From: DSXH01 sp020724325
GTDB taxonomy: Bacteria > Bacteroidota > Ignavibacteria > Ignavibacteriales > Melioribacteraceae
Direction of reading: 5' to 3'
Assembly (NCBI GenBank): GCA_040756515.1
Contig: JBFLYW010000002.1
Coordinates: 1 to 64,000, forward strand
DNA length: 64,000 bases
Shown here: piece by piece, positions 34,820 through 44,657 of the stretch
Layout of the letters: the number at the start of each line of letters is the position of its first letter
Numbering within the stretch: the first letter of the stretch is position 1
The notes under the pieces: model-generated
What the model saw: only the letters and a program-made list of their open reading frames with translations
Told to the model about the DNA's origin: nothing
Database searches by the model: none
Position numbers and translations under genes: made by a program

Positions 34820-36586
34820 ATGAAGTTTACTAAAAGAACACATACATGCGGCGAATTACGGGAATTGAATATTGGCGAAAGCGTTGTTCTAAACGGCTGG
34901 GCGGCAAACCGAAGGGACCTTGGCGGCGTAATTTTTATTGAATTGCGCGATAGATACGGAATTACTCAAATTGTATTTGAACCTTCATATAATTCTGAAA
35001 CTCACGAACATGCAAAAAAGTTAAGAAACGAATTTGTTATTTCAATTGAAGGTGTTGTACGCAAACGTCCTGTAGGAACCGAAAACCCTGAAATATCAAC
35101 CGGTAAAATTGATATTATGGCAGACAGGTTAATCATTTTGAATCAAGCAGAAACCCCTCCTTTTCCAATAGCCGATAATGTAGATGCAAGCGAAGATATT
35201 CGTTTGAAATATCGTTATCTCGATTTACGAAGAAACGATGTACAAAAAAATCTTTTGCTGCGTCATCGTATGTATCAAATTACAAGAAAATATTTTGACT
35301 CTAATGGATTTGTTGAAATCGAAACACCCGTATTAATGAAAAGTACACCCGAAGGCGCACGCGATTTTCTTGTGCCAAGCAGAATTCATAAAGGAAAGTT
35401 TTATGCGCTTCCGCAATCACCTCAGCAATACAAACAATTATTAATGGTTTCAGGATTCGACCGGTATTTTCAAATAGTTAAATGTTTCCGTGATGAAGAC
35501 CTTAGAGCAGACCGTCAACCGGAATTTACTCAGATTGATGTAGAAATGTCTTTTGTTGATGTTGAAGATGTTTTTGAAATTGTAGAAGGGTTAATGAAAA
35601 TATTCTTCAAGGAAATTTCTAATTACGACCTTCCGCTTCCAATTCCCAGATTAAGTTTTGAGGAAGCGATGGAAAAGTATGGAAGCGATAAACCCGATTT
35701 AAGATTTGGGTTAGAGATGGTTACTCTAAATGACGTATTCAGTAAGTCGGAATTCAGAGTTTTTAAGGAATCGATAGAACAGGATGGAATAATTACAGGT
35801 TTGCTTGCAAAAGGCTGCGGCGATTATACCAGAAACCAGCTTGATACTCTAACCGATTTTGTAAAGAAATTGGGCGCCGGCGGTTTAATTTGGATGCGTG
35901 TTAAAGAAAATGAACTTGATGCGCCAATTGCAAAATTTCTCTCCAATGACGAAAAAAATAACCTCGTAAAAAAATTAAATGCAGCTCCGGGCGACCTCCT
36001 CTTTATTCTTACCGGTAAAAAGTTAAAGACATTATCAGTAATGGGCAGCCTTCGCCTCGAAATGGCAAAAAGGATGGATCTAATTAATCCTTATTCTACA
36101 CCTTCGCTTTTATGGGTTACAGATTTTCCGTTGTTCGAATGGGATGAAGAAACTAAAAGATTTTATGCAATGCATCATCCTTTTACTTCACCAAAAATAG
36201 AAGATATTCCGCTTATGGAATCTGACCCGGGAAAAGTGAAAGCCCGCGCATACGATTTAGTATTAAATGGAAACGAAATTGCCGGAGGCAGTATCAGAAT
36301 ACACGATTCCAATCTTCAAGCAAATATGTTTAAGGCGCTTGGCATTGGTGATGAAGAAGCAAAAGAAAAATTTGGATTCTTAATTAATGCATTTAAGTAC
36401 GGCGCTCCTCCACACGGCGGAATTGCTTTTGGTTTCGACCGGCTGGTTATGTTATTTGCTGGTAAATCTTCTATCCGCGATGTAATTGCATTTCCTAAAA
36501 CTTCCAGCGGTATTTCTCTGATGGACGATTCTCCTTCTTCCGTTGATGAAGCACAGCTTACTGAGTTACACTTAAAGATTAGATAA
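34820..36586 (+). CDS. aspS: Aspartyl-tRNA synthetase
   Basis: AspS charges tRNA-Asp (or also tRNA-Asn if non-discriminating). The 588-residue bacterial-type enzyme has the N-terminal anticodon-binding OB domain (KRTHTCGELRELNIGE onward), class II motif 2 in CFRDEDLRADRQPEFTQID, the bacterial GAD insertion (about residues 285-420) and motif 3 in GIAFGFDRLVML. I prefer the ATG at 34820, which begins the family sequence; the upstream in-frame ATG at 34799 overlaps the GAGGAG Shine-Dalgarno. No adjacent gatCAB is seen to judge tRNA specificity. Confidence 0.96.
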   Translation: MKFTKRTHTCGELRELNIGESVVLNGWAANRRDLGGVIFIELRDRYGITQIVFEPSYNSETHEHAKKLRNEFVISIEGVVRKRPVGTENPEISTGKIDIMADRLIILNQAETPPFPIADNVDASEDIRLKYRYLDLRRNDVQKNLLLRHRMYQITRKYFDSNGFVEIETPVLMKSTPEGARDFLVPSRIHKGKFYALPQSPQQYKQLLMVSGFDRYFQIVKCFRDEDLRADRQPEFTQIDVEMSFVDVEDVFEIVEGLMKIFFKEISNYDLPLPIPRLSFEEAMEKYGSDKPDLRFGLEMVTLNDVFSKSEFRVFKESIEQDGIITGLLAKGCGDYTRNQLDTLTDFVKKLGAGGLIWMRVKENELDAPIAKFLSNDEKNNLVKKLNAAPGDLLFILTGKKLKTLSVMGSLRLEMAKRMDLINPYSTPSLLWVTDFPLFEWDEETKRFYAMHHPFTSPKIEDIPLMESDPGKVKARAYDLVLNGNEIAGGSIRIHDSNLQANMFKALGIGDEEAKEKFGFLINAFKYGAPPHGGIAFGFDRLVMLFAGKSSIRDVIAFPKTSSGISLMDDSPSSVDEAQLTELHLKIR

Positions 36587-36837
36587 GAAAGCCCTATGCT
36601 TTTGCGTGTATTCCTCACCACTTTACATGTAAAACTTACCATGTTTCCATTTCATCATTAAAAAAATTTCTTTGCATTCTTTAATTCCTTTGCTATATTC
36701 CATACGGCAAGATGAAAAAATTTCCACTTTCTGAGTTGGTTTAATATTTGTCCTAAGTTTAGCAAAGTAGTTTTAAGTTACTTTTTGAGACGATCGGAAA
36801 AAATTACTGAAACTGAAAATTTATAAAGGATCAGTCC

Positions 36838-37218
36838 GTGGGTCAGCAGCAGCTTTTATTAATCTTGTTAGGTATTCTAGTTGTAGGTGTTGCAATTTTT
36901 GTTGGAATTAATCTTTTCCGTGCAAATGCAATAGAAACAAAGCGCGCAAATGTTACAAACGAACTTGTAAATTTAGCATCTATGGCTCAGCAGTATTATA
37001 TGAAACCGAAAGCTTTAGGCGGAGGCGCCCGTACTTTTAACGGATGGGTAGTTCCCGATGAGTTAGAAACTACCGCAAATGGACATTTTACTGCAACTGT
37101 ATTTACTGATAGTGTTGTTCTAATTGGCATAGGAAATGAAGTAGTTACTAATAATGATTCAATTAAGGTACAATTAACTGTTAGACCAACTTCATTTAGA
37201 ACCGTGATTATAAACTAA
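36838..37218 (+). CDS. Type IV pilin-like protein, first of a tandem pair
   Basis: The 126-residue protein begins at GTG 36838 with AAAGGAT about 10 nt upstream. A two-residue MG leader is followed by QQQLLLILLGILVVGVAIFVG, a helix like the pilin N-terminal stalk. A short globular part follows with AQQYYMKPKALGGGARTF and alternating strands. The Glu at mature position 5, conserved in type IV pilins, is absent, so prepilin peptidase processing is doubtful. It sits directly upstream of pilC, pilB and pilT homologues, which supports a pilin or pseudopilin role. It shares about half its residues with the next gene. Confidence 0.75.
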   Translation: MGQQQLLLILLGILVVGVAIFVGINLFRANAIETKRANVTNELVNLASMAQQYYMKPKALGGGARTFNGWVVPDELETTANGHFTATVFTDSVVLIGIGNEVVTNNDSIKVQLTVRPTSFRTVIIN

Positions 37219-37275
37219 GTTTTCTTTTGTTCTAATTAATTAACATAAGCAACAACAAAACAACAGGAGTAAAAA

Positions 37276-37662
37276 ATGGGTCAACAACAACTTCTCTTAA
37301 TCGTGCTTGGCGTTATCATAGTTGGTATCGCCGTAGTAGTAGGTATTAACGTATTTACAGCAAGCAGCACACAAGCAAACAGAGATGCAGTTATTGCAGA
37401 CATGACAAACTTAGCATCTTTAGCACAGCAATTTTACAGAAAACCAACAGCCCTTGGCGGCGGCGGTAATGCATTTACCGGATGGTCAATCCCCGCTCAA
37501 TTAGATACAACTGGTAATGGTACTTATTCAGTTACGGTTGCAGCCCAACAAGTAACACTTGTTGGTACTGGAAATGAAAAAGGAAATAATGGAACTACTA
37601 ATGTTCAAGCAACTATGATAGTAGGCCCGAATGCGATCACATCCACTACAATCAATAATTAG
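37276..37662 (+). CDS. Type IV pilin-like protein, second of a tandem pair
   Basis: The 128-residue paralogue of the preceding gene has the same MGQQQLLLI start, the 20-residue hydrophobic stalk and the conserved AQQ-Y/F-Y-x-K-P-x-ALGGG segment (about residues 50-65). It ends in a Gly/Asn/Thr-rich strand region. CAGGAG stands 6-7 nt before the ATG, a stronger ribosome binding site than that of its neighbour, and a strong terminator follows. It is therefore probably the major, highly expressed subunit. Glu5 is again missing. Confidence 0.78.
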   Translation: MGQQQLLLIVLGVIIVGIAVVVGINVFTASSTQANRDAVIADMTNLASLAQQFYRKPTALGGGGNAFTGWSIPAQLDTTGNGTYSVTVAAQQVTLVGTGNEKGNNGTTNVQATMIVGPNAITSTTINN

Positions 37663-37690
37663 TTTTTTTAACAATTTTTGTTAAATTGGA

Positions 37691-37716
37691 GGCGGCTAAA
37701 ATTGTAATTAGCCGCC
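37691..37716 (+). terminator. Strong intrinsic terminator after the pilin pair
   Basis: GGCGGCTAA (37691-37699) pairs with TTAGCCGCC (37708-37716), loop 8 nt, followed by TTCTTTTTTT. It lies between the second pilin-like gene and pilC. It would allow high pilin expression with reduced read-through into the assembly genes, or act as a partial terminator. Confidence 0.9.
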
Positions 37717-37743
37717 TTCTTTTTTTATTAAAGGGCAATTAAT

Positions 37744-39084
37744 ATGATTGAAGTTCGGTTTAATGCTCAAAAACATACTGGTCAGGCAATTAGCGGCAAT
37801 TTAAGCGAACCAACCTATAAGGAAGCTAAATCTAAAATCTATAAACTTGCCGAAAAACATCAATTAAAAATTAAGTCAATTGAAAAGAAAAGTTCTTACA
37901 TCTATAAAATTCGCCGGGGTAAAGAAAAACCGGTAGTAGGCGAACAAAGAGCTTTTTCTAAAGATGAAGTTGCCAACGCTTTAAGAAAACTTGGCTACGA
38001 AGTAGTATCTGTTAATAAGAAACTACTCGATTTTAACCTCAAACCTCCGCAACAGGATATAGTTTCTTTTGTAAAGATTAGTGCCGAGCTGCTGGATCAG
38101 AAACTTCCGTACAGCGAAATATTAACACTTCTTATTAACGATATAGAAAACAAAACACTTAAAGAAACATTAAAGCAGATTAACAACGAACTCAAAAAAG
38201 GAGCTGATAGCGAAGCAACGTTTTTACGTTATCAGGGTGTATTTGGTAAATTCACCGCTTATATGCTTGGGTTAGCATCTAAAAGCGGTAATATGGCAGA
38301 GATTTATAAAGCAACGGCAAAATTTTTAGAGAGGCAGCAAGAGTTCAGAAAAAATCTTAGAAGCGCGCTTATTACTCCGCTTGTTACATTATTTGTTCTG
38401 TTTCTGGCTGTAATTTTTTATGTAGGTTATATTTTCCCGGAGACTGCAAAACTTTTTGTAAAATTTAAAATTGATCTTCCTCCGCTAACCGCCGCAACTC
38501 TTAGTATAAGCGATTTTCTGATAAATAATATGCTGCTGGTTTCGTTAGCAGTTATTGTACCGCCAATAGTTTTCTGGCAATTTGCAAAAACAAAAAAAGG
38601 CAAATTGTATGTTGACCGCTTCATGCTCAAAATACCGATTATGGGTTCGCTAATTCATAAGACATTAATTGAAGTTTATTGCCGCGTGTTTTATACTCTT
38701 TACAGCGGCTCTGCAGAAAGTATAGAGCCGATTAGAATTGCAGCAGAAGCTACAGGAAATTCTTATTTCGAAAACCAGATTAAAACGGTTGCTATTCCGC
38801 TAATGATTAAAAAAGGAATTGGCATAACCGAAGCTTTTCAGGCAAGTGGCGTCTTTACTGAAACTGCATTATCTAGATTTCACTCGGGCGAAGAAACCGG
38901 TACAATTAAAAATACAGCATTACAGCTTGCAAACTATTACGAAAGCGAAACGGTTTTTAGATTAAAGAATGTTATCGAATTAATTCAGGTAGGAATTGCT
39001 ATGGTAATTATGATAGTAATGATTGCTCTTACTTTAATCTCTGCAGAAACTGCAACTATAAGCCCTAAATCACCGGTAATGTAA
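37744..39084 (+). CDS. pilC: Type II secretion/type IV pilus inner-membrane platform protein (PilC/GspF family)
   Basis: The 446-residue platform protein has an N-terminal cytoplasmic domain of about 100 residues and then two T2SSF repeats. The first (about 105-230) carries SAELLDQKLPYSEILTLL and ends in a TM helix LITPLVTLFVLFLAVIFYVGY. The second (about 300-420) carries YCRVFYTLYSGSAESIEPI and FHSGEETGTIKN and ends in a TM helix. This subunit couples the motor ATPases to pilin extraction. It begins 28 bp after the terminator and 19 bp before the pilB homologue. The N-terminal extension has an unusual R/K-rich start. Confidence 0.88.
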   Translation: MIEVRFNAQKHTGQAISGNLSEPTYKEAKSKIYKLAEKHQLKIKSIEKKSSYIYKIRRGKEKPVVGEQRAFSKDEVANALRKLGYEVVSVNKKLLDFNLKPPQQDIVSFVKISAELLDQKLPYSEILTLLINDIENKTLKETLKQINNELKKGADSEATFLRYQGVFGKFTAYMLGLASKSGNMAEIYKATAKFLERQQEFRKNLRSALITPLVTLFVLFLAVIFYVGYIFPETAKLFVKFKIDLPPLTAATLSISDFLINNMLLVSLAVIVPPIVFWQFAKTKKGKLYVDRFMLKIPIMGSLIHKTLIEVYCRVFYTLYSGSAESIEPIRIAAEATGNSYFENQIKTVAIPLMIKKGIGITEAFQASGVFTETALSRFHSGEETGTIKNTALQLANYYESETVFRLKNVIELIQVGIAMVIMIVMIALTLISAETATISPKSPVM

Positions 39085-39103
39085 AACACGCGAGGAATTT
39101 AGA

Positions 39104-40891
39104 ATGATCGATACTCAAATAGAAATGACAGATAAAATTGGTTACCTCCTTTTAAAAAAAGGGATAATTGATTCAAAGATTCTTGAACAATCACTTAAAA
39201 TAAAAGACGCAGACCAGCTTAAACAGAAGAGAAATCTTGCTCAAATACTTGTTGATGAATTTGGTTACGAACACGATGTTATTTTTAGAGAAGTTGCTGT
39301 CCTCTATGCATTCAAAGAATTAAATATTCATCCGGAAGAACTTTCTGAAGAAAGACTTGCAGAGATAAAAGGATTAATGAACAAACAAGGAGCAGGAGTT
39401 CGTAAAATGCTTCTTGACCACCGCGTAATTCCATACCGCTTCGATGATAAAATAAAAGATAAACTTATACTTGCTGCTGTAGATCCTACGGATAGAACTT
39501 TAGCAAAAATTGCATATACGCTTAATGCTAAGAAATATGAAATCAATTACCTAAGAAAGAAGGATTACGAAAGACTTATTAACCTGCTCGTAGCTTCTGA
39601 AAATGAATATTTGAAACTAATTGAGGAAGCTGGTGAAGAAATTCAAGTTACTCAGGAAGAAGTAACCATTAATGAAGACGAGCTCGATGCAGAAATAAAT
39701 AAAAGTGCTCTTATAAATTTAATTGAAGCAGCTTTGGTAGAAGGTGTTCGTAAAGGTGTGAGCGATATACATCTTGTTCCTAAAAGCGGAAATAAAACCG
39801 AAATTCATTTTAGGATAGACGGTAAACTGCAGCTCTGGCATGTTCAGGAAGGTACTATGCCGGAAGCTGTTATGGCTGTTGTTAAAGACCGTTCTAAAGG
39901 GCTCGATCGTTTTGAAAGAGAAAGAGCTCAGGATGGTTTTATTCAAAGAGAAATTGACGGGCATATAATTCGTTTCAGAGTATCGGTACTGCCAACAGTA
40001 GGAACGGAATTGAAAAACAAATTTGAAAGTATTGTAATAAGAATTCTTGATGATAGAAAAGTAATAAAAGATTTGAGCAAGTTAGGATTAACCGGATACT
40101 CTAACAAAGCATTTGTTAAGTCGATTAATCAGCCGCAAGGAATGATTATACTTACCGGTCCAACCGGTTCCGGAAAAAGTACCACTCTTATTGCTGCGCT
40201 TTACCAGGTTATCAATCCTACTAAAAATGTTCTAACAGTTGAAGACCCTGTTGAATACGTTATTGAAGGCGCAAGACAGCTTAAGATAGGTCATAAAATG
40301 AACTTTGAGCAGGCAATTAGATCAATTCTCCGCCACGATCCAGATATTGTTCTTGTGGGTGAAATGCGAGATAAAGAGACCGCAGAAACAGCAATTAAAC
40401 TTGCCAACACGGGTCATTTAACATTTTCAACATTACACACAAACGATGCTCCCAGTGCCGTTGCACGCTTATTTAAAATGGGCGTTGAACCTTTTTTGAT
40501 TGCTTATGCAATTAACATAATTGTTGCACAAAGATTGATAAGAAAATTATGCCCCGTATGTAAAAAGAGAGTAGATAACTTAGAAGAACACATTGCCGGC
40601 TCGGGATTAGAATTAAAGGATTGGGCAGGATATGAAATCTATGATGCTGTGGGCTGCGATAAATGCAACCAAACAGGATATAAAGGAAGAATGGCTATAC
40701 ACGAAGCTCTTTACTTTACTAAGGAAATTAGGAGGCAAATTGTGCGCTCTGGCGAAGAAGTAGATGAAGAAGCAATTCGTGAACAGGCAAGAAAAGACGG
40801 AACTGTTAGTTTGAGAGACTCCGGCTTCGAAAAAGTAAAACTTGGTTTAACATCTATACAAGAAGTGATTGGCGCTACAATGGAGGATTAG
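39104..40891 (+). CDS. pilB: Assembly ATPase of type IV pilus/type II secretion (PilB/GspE family)
   Basis: The 595-residue hexameric motor ATPase has an N-terminal MshEN/GspE-N domain (about residues 1-180), Walker A LTGPTGSGKSTT (Lys about 357), Asp box, Walker B ILVGEMRD-type segment (IVLVGEMRDKETAETA), His box HLTFSTLHTNDA, and a tetracysteine zinc module CPVCKKRV...CDKCNQTG that distinguishes PilB/GspE from PilT. It powers assembly of the pilin-like subunits. It is in an operon with pilC, pilT and the fused alignment proteins. Confidence 0.93.
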   Translation: MIDTQIEMTDKIGYLLLKKGIIDSKILEQSLKIKDADQLKQKRNLAQILVDEFGYEHDVIFREVAVLYAFKELNIHPEELSEERLAEIKGLMNKQGAGVRKMLLDHRVIPYRFDDKIKDKLILAAVDPTDRTLAKIAYTLNAKKYEINYLRKKDYERLINLLVASENEYLKLIEEAGEEIQVTQEEVTINEDELDAEINKSALINLIEAALVEGVRKGVSDIHLVPKSGNKTEIHFRIDGKLQLWHVQEGTMPEAVMAVVKDRSKGLDRFERERAQDGFIQREIDGHIIRFRVSVLPTVGTELKNKFESIVIRILDDRKVIKDLSKLGLTGYSNKAFVKSINQPQGMIILTGPTGSGKSTTLIAALYQVINPTKNVLTVEDPVEYVIEGARQLKIGHKMNFEQAIRSILRHDPDIVLVGEMRDKETAETAIKLANTGHLTFSTLHTNDAPSAVARLFKMGVEPFLIAYAINIIVAQRLIRKLCPVCKKRVDNLEEHIAGSGLELKDWAGYEIYDAVGCDKCNQTGYKGRMAIHEALYFTKEIRRQIVRSGEEVDEEAIREQARKDGTVSLRDSGFEKVKLGLTSIQEVIGATMED

Positions 40892-40984
40892 TTTATCACA
40901 AAAAACGTGAATAACTTATCTTTTTCCTATATTGCAAAAAGGAAACGGCAAAATAATATTTACACAGAAATTCGGTAATTGTTG

Positions 40985-42211
40985 ATGGTAGAACAAGCTA
41001 AACAAATCCTTTCCACATTTGCCAGGCAAATTCCCCCAACCGTTTTTGGACCAGAACGTGTTCGCTTTATAATTGATAACATCGATAGAATGACCCAGGA
41101 AGAAAAAATTCAATTACTTAACCTGGCTAATTATATCTTAACTACTATGTTAGAACGTAATGCTTCCGATGTTGAAATTGGAGGCTTCGGCACTCAAAAT
41201 TTTGTTTGGTTCAGGGTTTATGGTAAAAAAGAACGTGTTAAAGAATTACCTCAATTCACAATTGATGAAGCTTCCACACTTATTGTATCTTTACTTAATA
41301 AAAATCAGTGTCAGTATTTACTTCAGAATAGAAATCTCGATTTCAGCTACACTTATAAACTAGATAAAATTTCCCGCTATGTTAGATTTAGAGCCGATGC
41401 TTATTTTGATCTCGATTCCCTTGCGTTAAATATGCGTGCAATTCAAGCAGCAGTCAGACCTATTGAATCCCTCGATTTTCATCCGTACGCTATTAAAACG
41501 ATGAGCCATAATTTCATAAAATTTGGTTTATCATTAATTACCGGAATTACCGGAAGCGGTAAATCTTCTACTCTTGATGCTATTATTGATTTTCATAACC
41601 AGTTTGACCCCTGTCATATTGTTATTATTGCTGCTCCGGTTGAATTTGTACATTCATCCAAAATTTCGATAATTAAGCATAGAGAAGTCGGTAAAGATGT
41701 ACTCTCTTTCAAAGAAGGAGTAATTCAATCTTTACGTCAGGATCCCGATATAATTGTAATAGGCGAAATGCGGGACCCTGATACTATTTTGGCTGCTTTA
41801 GAGGTAACAGATACAGGTCATAAGGTATTTTCTACCTTACATACTTCTTCAGCTGTGGAATCGATAGACCGTATAATTGCTGAAGTTAACCCTGAGGAGC
41901 AGGAAAGAGTAAGGAATAGATTGGCAGACGTTTTGATAAGTGTTGTATCACAAAAACTGGTTCCGAGTCTGGATGGAAAGAGGGTTTTAGCTAAGGAAGT
42001 CCTTATTGTTACTCCAAGTGTTAAAGCAGCTATTAAAAATAATAACACGAGTGAAATTTATATGATGATTAATCAGGGAGGGCAGCAGGGAATGGTTACA
42101 ATGGAACAGGATTTGTTAAGACTTTTTATGGATAAGAGAATATCTAAGGAAAATGCAATTGCTTATTCAAATAATAAAACCAGAATACTTCAATTAATGA
42201 AGGGTGCTTAA
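40985..42211 (+). CDS. pilT: PilT-like retraction ATPase
   Basis: The 408-residue ATPase has Walker A GITGSGKSSTLD (Lys about 194), IVIGEMRDPDTILAALE and DTGHKVFSTLHTSSAVESIDR, with no zinc tetracysteine motif, as expected for PilT/PilU. Retraction ATPases belong to type IV pili and not to type II secretion, so its presence argues that the operon builds a retractable fibre. The N-terminal region (about 1-60) is longer than in classical PilT. I use the ATG at 40985; two TTG codons directly upstream are alternatives. It lies 4 bp before the PilM-PilN gene. Confidence 0.88.
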   Translation: MVEQAKQILSTFARQIPPTVFGPERVRFIIDNIDRMTQEEKIQLLNLANYILTTMLERNASDVEIGGFGTQNFVWFRVYGKKERVKELPQFTIDEASTLIVSLLNKNQCQYLLQNRNLDFSYTYKLDKISRYVRFRADAYFDLDSLALNMRAIQAAVRPIESLDFHPYAIKTMSHNFIKFGLSLITGITGSGKSSTLDAIIDFHNQFDPCHIVIIAAPVEFVHSSKISIIKHREVGKDVLSFKEGVIQSLRQDPDIIVIGEMRDPDTILAALEVTDTGHKVFSTLHTSSAVESIDRIIAEVNPEEQERVRNRLADVLISVVSQKLVPSLDGKRVLAKEVLIVTPSVKAAIKNNNTSEIYMMINQGGQQGMVTMEQDLLRLFMDKRISKENAIAYSNNKTRILQLMKGA

Positions 42212-42215
42212 CTGA

Positions 42216-43772
42216 GTGAAACCTATTGTCTGTATATATTGCGAAGGAACTGATACTAAAGTTGCCGTTGTTACAAAAGAGAAGGGCACTATTAAAATAG
42301 CCCGTGTTGCATCTTTAACAATGTCATCTTCTCTACAAAATATTTCTAGAAGACAATCTTATTCAGAGCTTGATAATTCTCTTCCGGCAGCAGATAACCT
42401 TTCATTTGAAAGTTTAGATGAAGCGGCACATGAAGAACCTGTTAGTGATTCTTCAGATGTCGGATTGCTTCAATCCTCGTTATTCGGATTAAAGTTAAGC
42501 CAGCACCAATTCATTCCAGTTGTTACCGAGCCGGTTGTAAATTACCACATGTACGATGGACCGCGCGATGATAACCGAAAAAAGCTTCTGCAGCTCGTTG
42601 CTAACGATATTCAAACGGTTAAAGGTATTACAGTAGAACTAGATTCTGTTGATGTTACAGAGCTGAATGATAAGGCAATGTTAAGCGTATTTATTGAAGG
42701 CGAAATTCCGTGTGTTCATCTTGTTAATCTGCTTGCTAATTATAATAACAGAAGATATTTCAAAATTCCTACTGTAAAAACGGCTGAATTATCCTTAGCA
42801 TATTACGTAAGTAAAACAAACAAATTTTTTCCTGAGGATAACACGCTTATAATTTATATCGGCAAAGAATACAGTAAATTAATTTTTTTAGATGGACAAA
42901 AGCTGAAACATATTGGCGCCACTCTCGATATTGGAACCAAAAATCTTCACACTTACGATGTTTATTTTTCTAAGATCCTGCTCGAGATGGAAAACGGCGG
43001 AATACCGAAACTTGATAATATTATTTTATGCGGAGAAGACCGTTCAGAAAATTTGATCTTATCCTTCTTCGGTACTTTCCCGGAAGCAAACGTAAGCGAA
43101 CTGAAGTTTGATAACTTCGATACATCTCTAATTACTGACGAAGATGCTAAAAACCTTGCTCTCTATGCAATTCCTATCTCATCTGCAATTGAATATTTTG
43201 ACGAATTAGATAAACTTCATGTAGGTGTTAATTTTCTTCCCAAGTATGTTCAGGAAAGGCAAAAGTTTTTTCAATTTGGATGGCACAGCTATGCAATACT
43301 TCCTTTATTATTCGGGGCTACGTTCTTTTTTACATTTCAAATTCTATCCAGTTACCGCGAAATAAAGGACCTCGATTTTGAAATTGAAAGATTGACTTCA
43401 CTCCAACAGCAAAACCAGGCACTCGTTGAAGAAATTGCTCCTCTCGAACGGCGTATTAACAGCTTCGATGCTACCCAAACAATATTAGATTCGGCTGTTA
43501 TCGGTTCCGGAATATGGAATAGTACTTTAGTAAACATTTCCGATTTTATTGAACGAAGAAGAAACTTCTGGTTAACTAGATTAGAATCTGTTTCCTCTGA
43601 CGAAATAAAAATTAACGGATACTCGCTTTCAAGAAGTGTACTTACTGAATTTGCCCAAAGTAATAATACTGCTCTTCTCAAATTTATTAACTACGAACCG
43701 TTAAGAGAAAAGAGCGCATTTGCTTATACAATTAATTTTAAACCGGGACAGGATACCGTTACAACAAAATGA
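42216..43772 (+). CDS. PilM-PilN-like fusion protein
   Basis: The 518-residue protein has two parts. Residues about 1-340 resemble the actin-like PilM fold (CIYCEGTDTKVAVVTKEKG, NTLIIYIGKEYSKLIFLDGQ, NIILCGEDRS), including an acidic Ser/Glu-rich insert at about 45-90. Then comes one TM helix (about 355-376) with a short coiled coil and a ferredoxin-like domain (about 400-505), as in PilN. PilM and PilN are normally separate proteins, joined by a short PilN tail. Start is GTG 42216, 4 bp after the pilT stop, and the end overlaps the next gene by 4 bp (ATGA). The assignment comes from topology and order more than strong sequence motifs. Confidence 0.7.
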   Translation: MKPIVCIYCEGTDTKVAVVTKEKGTIKIARVASLTMSSSLQNISRRQSYSELDNSLPAADNLSFESLDEAAHEEPVSDSSDVGLLQSSLFGLKLSQHQFIPVVTEPVVNYHMYDGPRDDNRKKLLQLVANDIQTVKGITVELDSVDVTELNDKAMLSVFIEGEIPCVHLVNLLANYNNRRYFKIPTVKTAELSLAYYVSKTNKFFPEDNTLIIYIGKEYSKLIFLDGQKLKHIGATLDIGTKNLHTYDVYFSKILLEMENGGIPKLDNIILCGEDRSENLILSFFGTFPEANVSELKFDNFDTSLITDEDAKNLALYAIPISSAIEYFDELDKLHVGVNFLPKYVQERQKFFQFGWHSYAILPLLFGATFFFTFQILSSYREIKDLDFEIERLTSLQQQNQALVEEIAPLERRINSFDATQTILDSAVIGSGIWNSTLVNISDFIERRRNFWLTRLESVSSDEIKINGYSLSRSVLTEFAQSNNTALLKFINYEPLREKSAFAYTINFKPGQDTVTTK

Positions 43773-44656
43773 CAAGCAAAGTAAAAAATACTATCATTAT
43801 GGTCTTTATACTTATAGCAATTGTTGCTGGCGGCTCTCTTTTTAATTATGTTTTCCTAAAGGGTAAAATTGCCGATCGGGAAGCTAAGGTTAAAGATCTT
43901 AAATTATTCCAGCTTAATACCGAGGAACTTGAACAACAGCTTGTTACTTTGAAAACAAAAGTAGTTCAGCTCGATTCTATCCTGGAAAATAGAAAGTACA
44001 ACATCCCGTTCAATTTACCGCAGTCGGATTTTTTTGATTTTGTTAATAAAGTCAGCTATTCATTTTCTCCCGATTCCTATGTAAATATTGAATTTAATGA
44101 TATGGAAGTAGGTGCTAATTTTAATATCTACAACTATACATTAAACGGAATAGCCGAATTCAATGATCTCAACCTTCTTATTTATGCTATTGAAGAAAGT
44201 AAATTGCTAAAAAAGATTTCATTTGTTGATATTTCCAATAATGTAAAAGTAGATGCTGACGGAACACCTCATTTCCTGGTTAATTACAAATTCAAAGTTG
44301 CAGTATACTATTCGAACGACGATCGGTTTTTTGTCAAGAATTTCAAAGAGAATTCACTTGTGCCTAATCCTGTTTACGATATATTCTATCCTTTAATTAG
44401 AAATGAAATTCCGCCTAATAAAGACGGATTGCTCGATGTTCAATCTGCTTCGTTGCTGGCATTAATTCCTGACGGGGCATTTCTTGCCGATGCAAACGGA
44501 AATACTTACTTGTTGTGGGAAGGGGATAAAGTTTATTTAGGTTATTTAACTAATATAAATTACCAGACCAACGAGGTAAGCTTTGTTCTTAATAAAGGCG
44601 GAATTATTGAACCAGTTACATTGAAACTCGATAAAGAAAAAAAGCAGAGTAAATAA
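43769..44656 (+). CDS. PilO-like protein with a PilP-like C-terminal domain
   Basis: The 295-residue protein has one N-terminal TM helix (about 8-27) and a coiled coil (about 30-75). A PilO-type ferredoxin-like domain (about 80-185) contains FEFNDMEVGANFNIYNYTL-like strands. A final beta domain (about 225-290) contains SLLALIPDGAFLADANG and GDKVYLGYLTNINYQTN, resembling the small HR domain of PilP/GspC that binds the secretin. It overlaps the PilM-PilN gene by 4 bp and the secretin gene starts 1 bp downstream. Fusion of PilO with a PilP module is an inference from the strand pattern. Confidence 0.65.
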   Translation: MTSKVKNTIIMVFILIAIVAGGSLFNYVFLKGKIADREAKVKDLKLFQLNTEELEQQLVTLKTKVVQLDSILENRKYNIPFNLPQSDFFDFVNKVSYSFSPDSYVNIEFNDMEVGANFNIYNYTLNGIAEFNDLNLLIYAIEESKLLKKISFVDISNNVKVDADGTPHFLVNYKFKVAVYYSNDDRFFVKNFKENSLVPNPVYDIFYPLIRNEIPPNKDGLLDVQSASLLALIPDGAFLADANGNTYLLWEGDKVYLGYLTNINYQTNEVSFVLNKGGIIEPVTLKLDKEKKQSK

Positions 44657-44657
44657 A

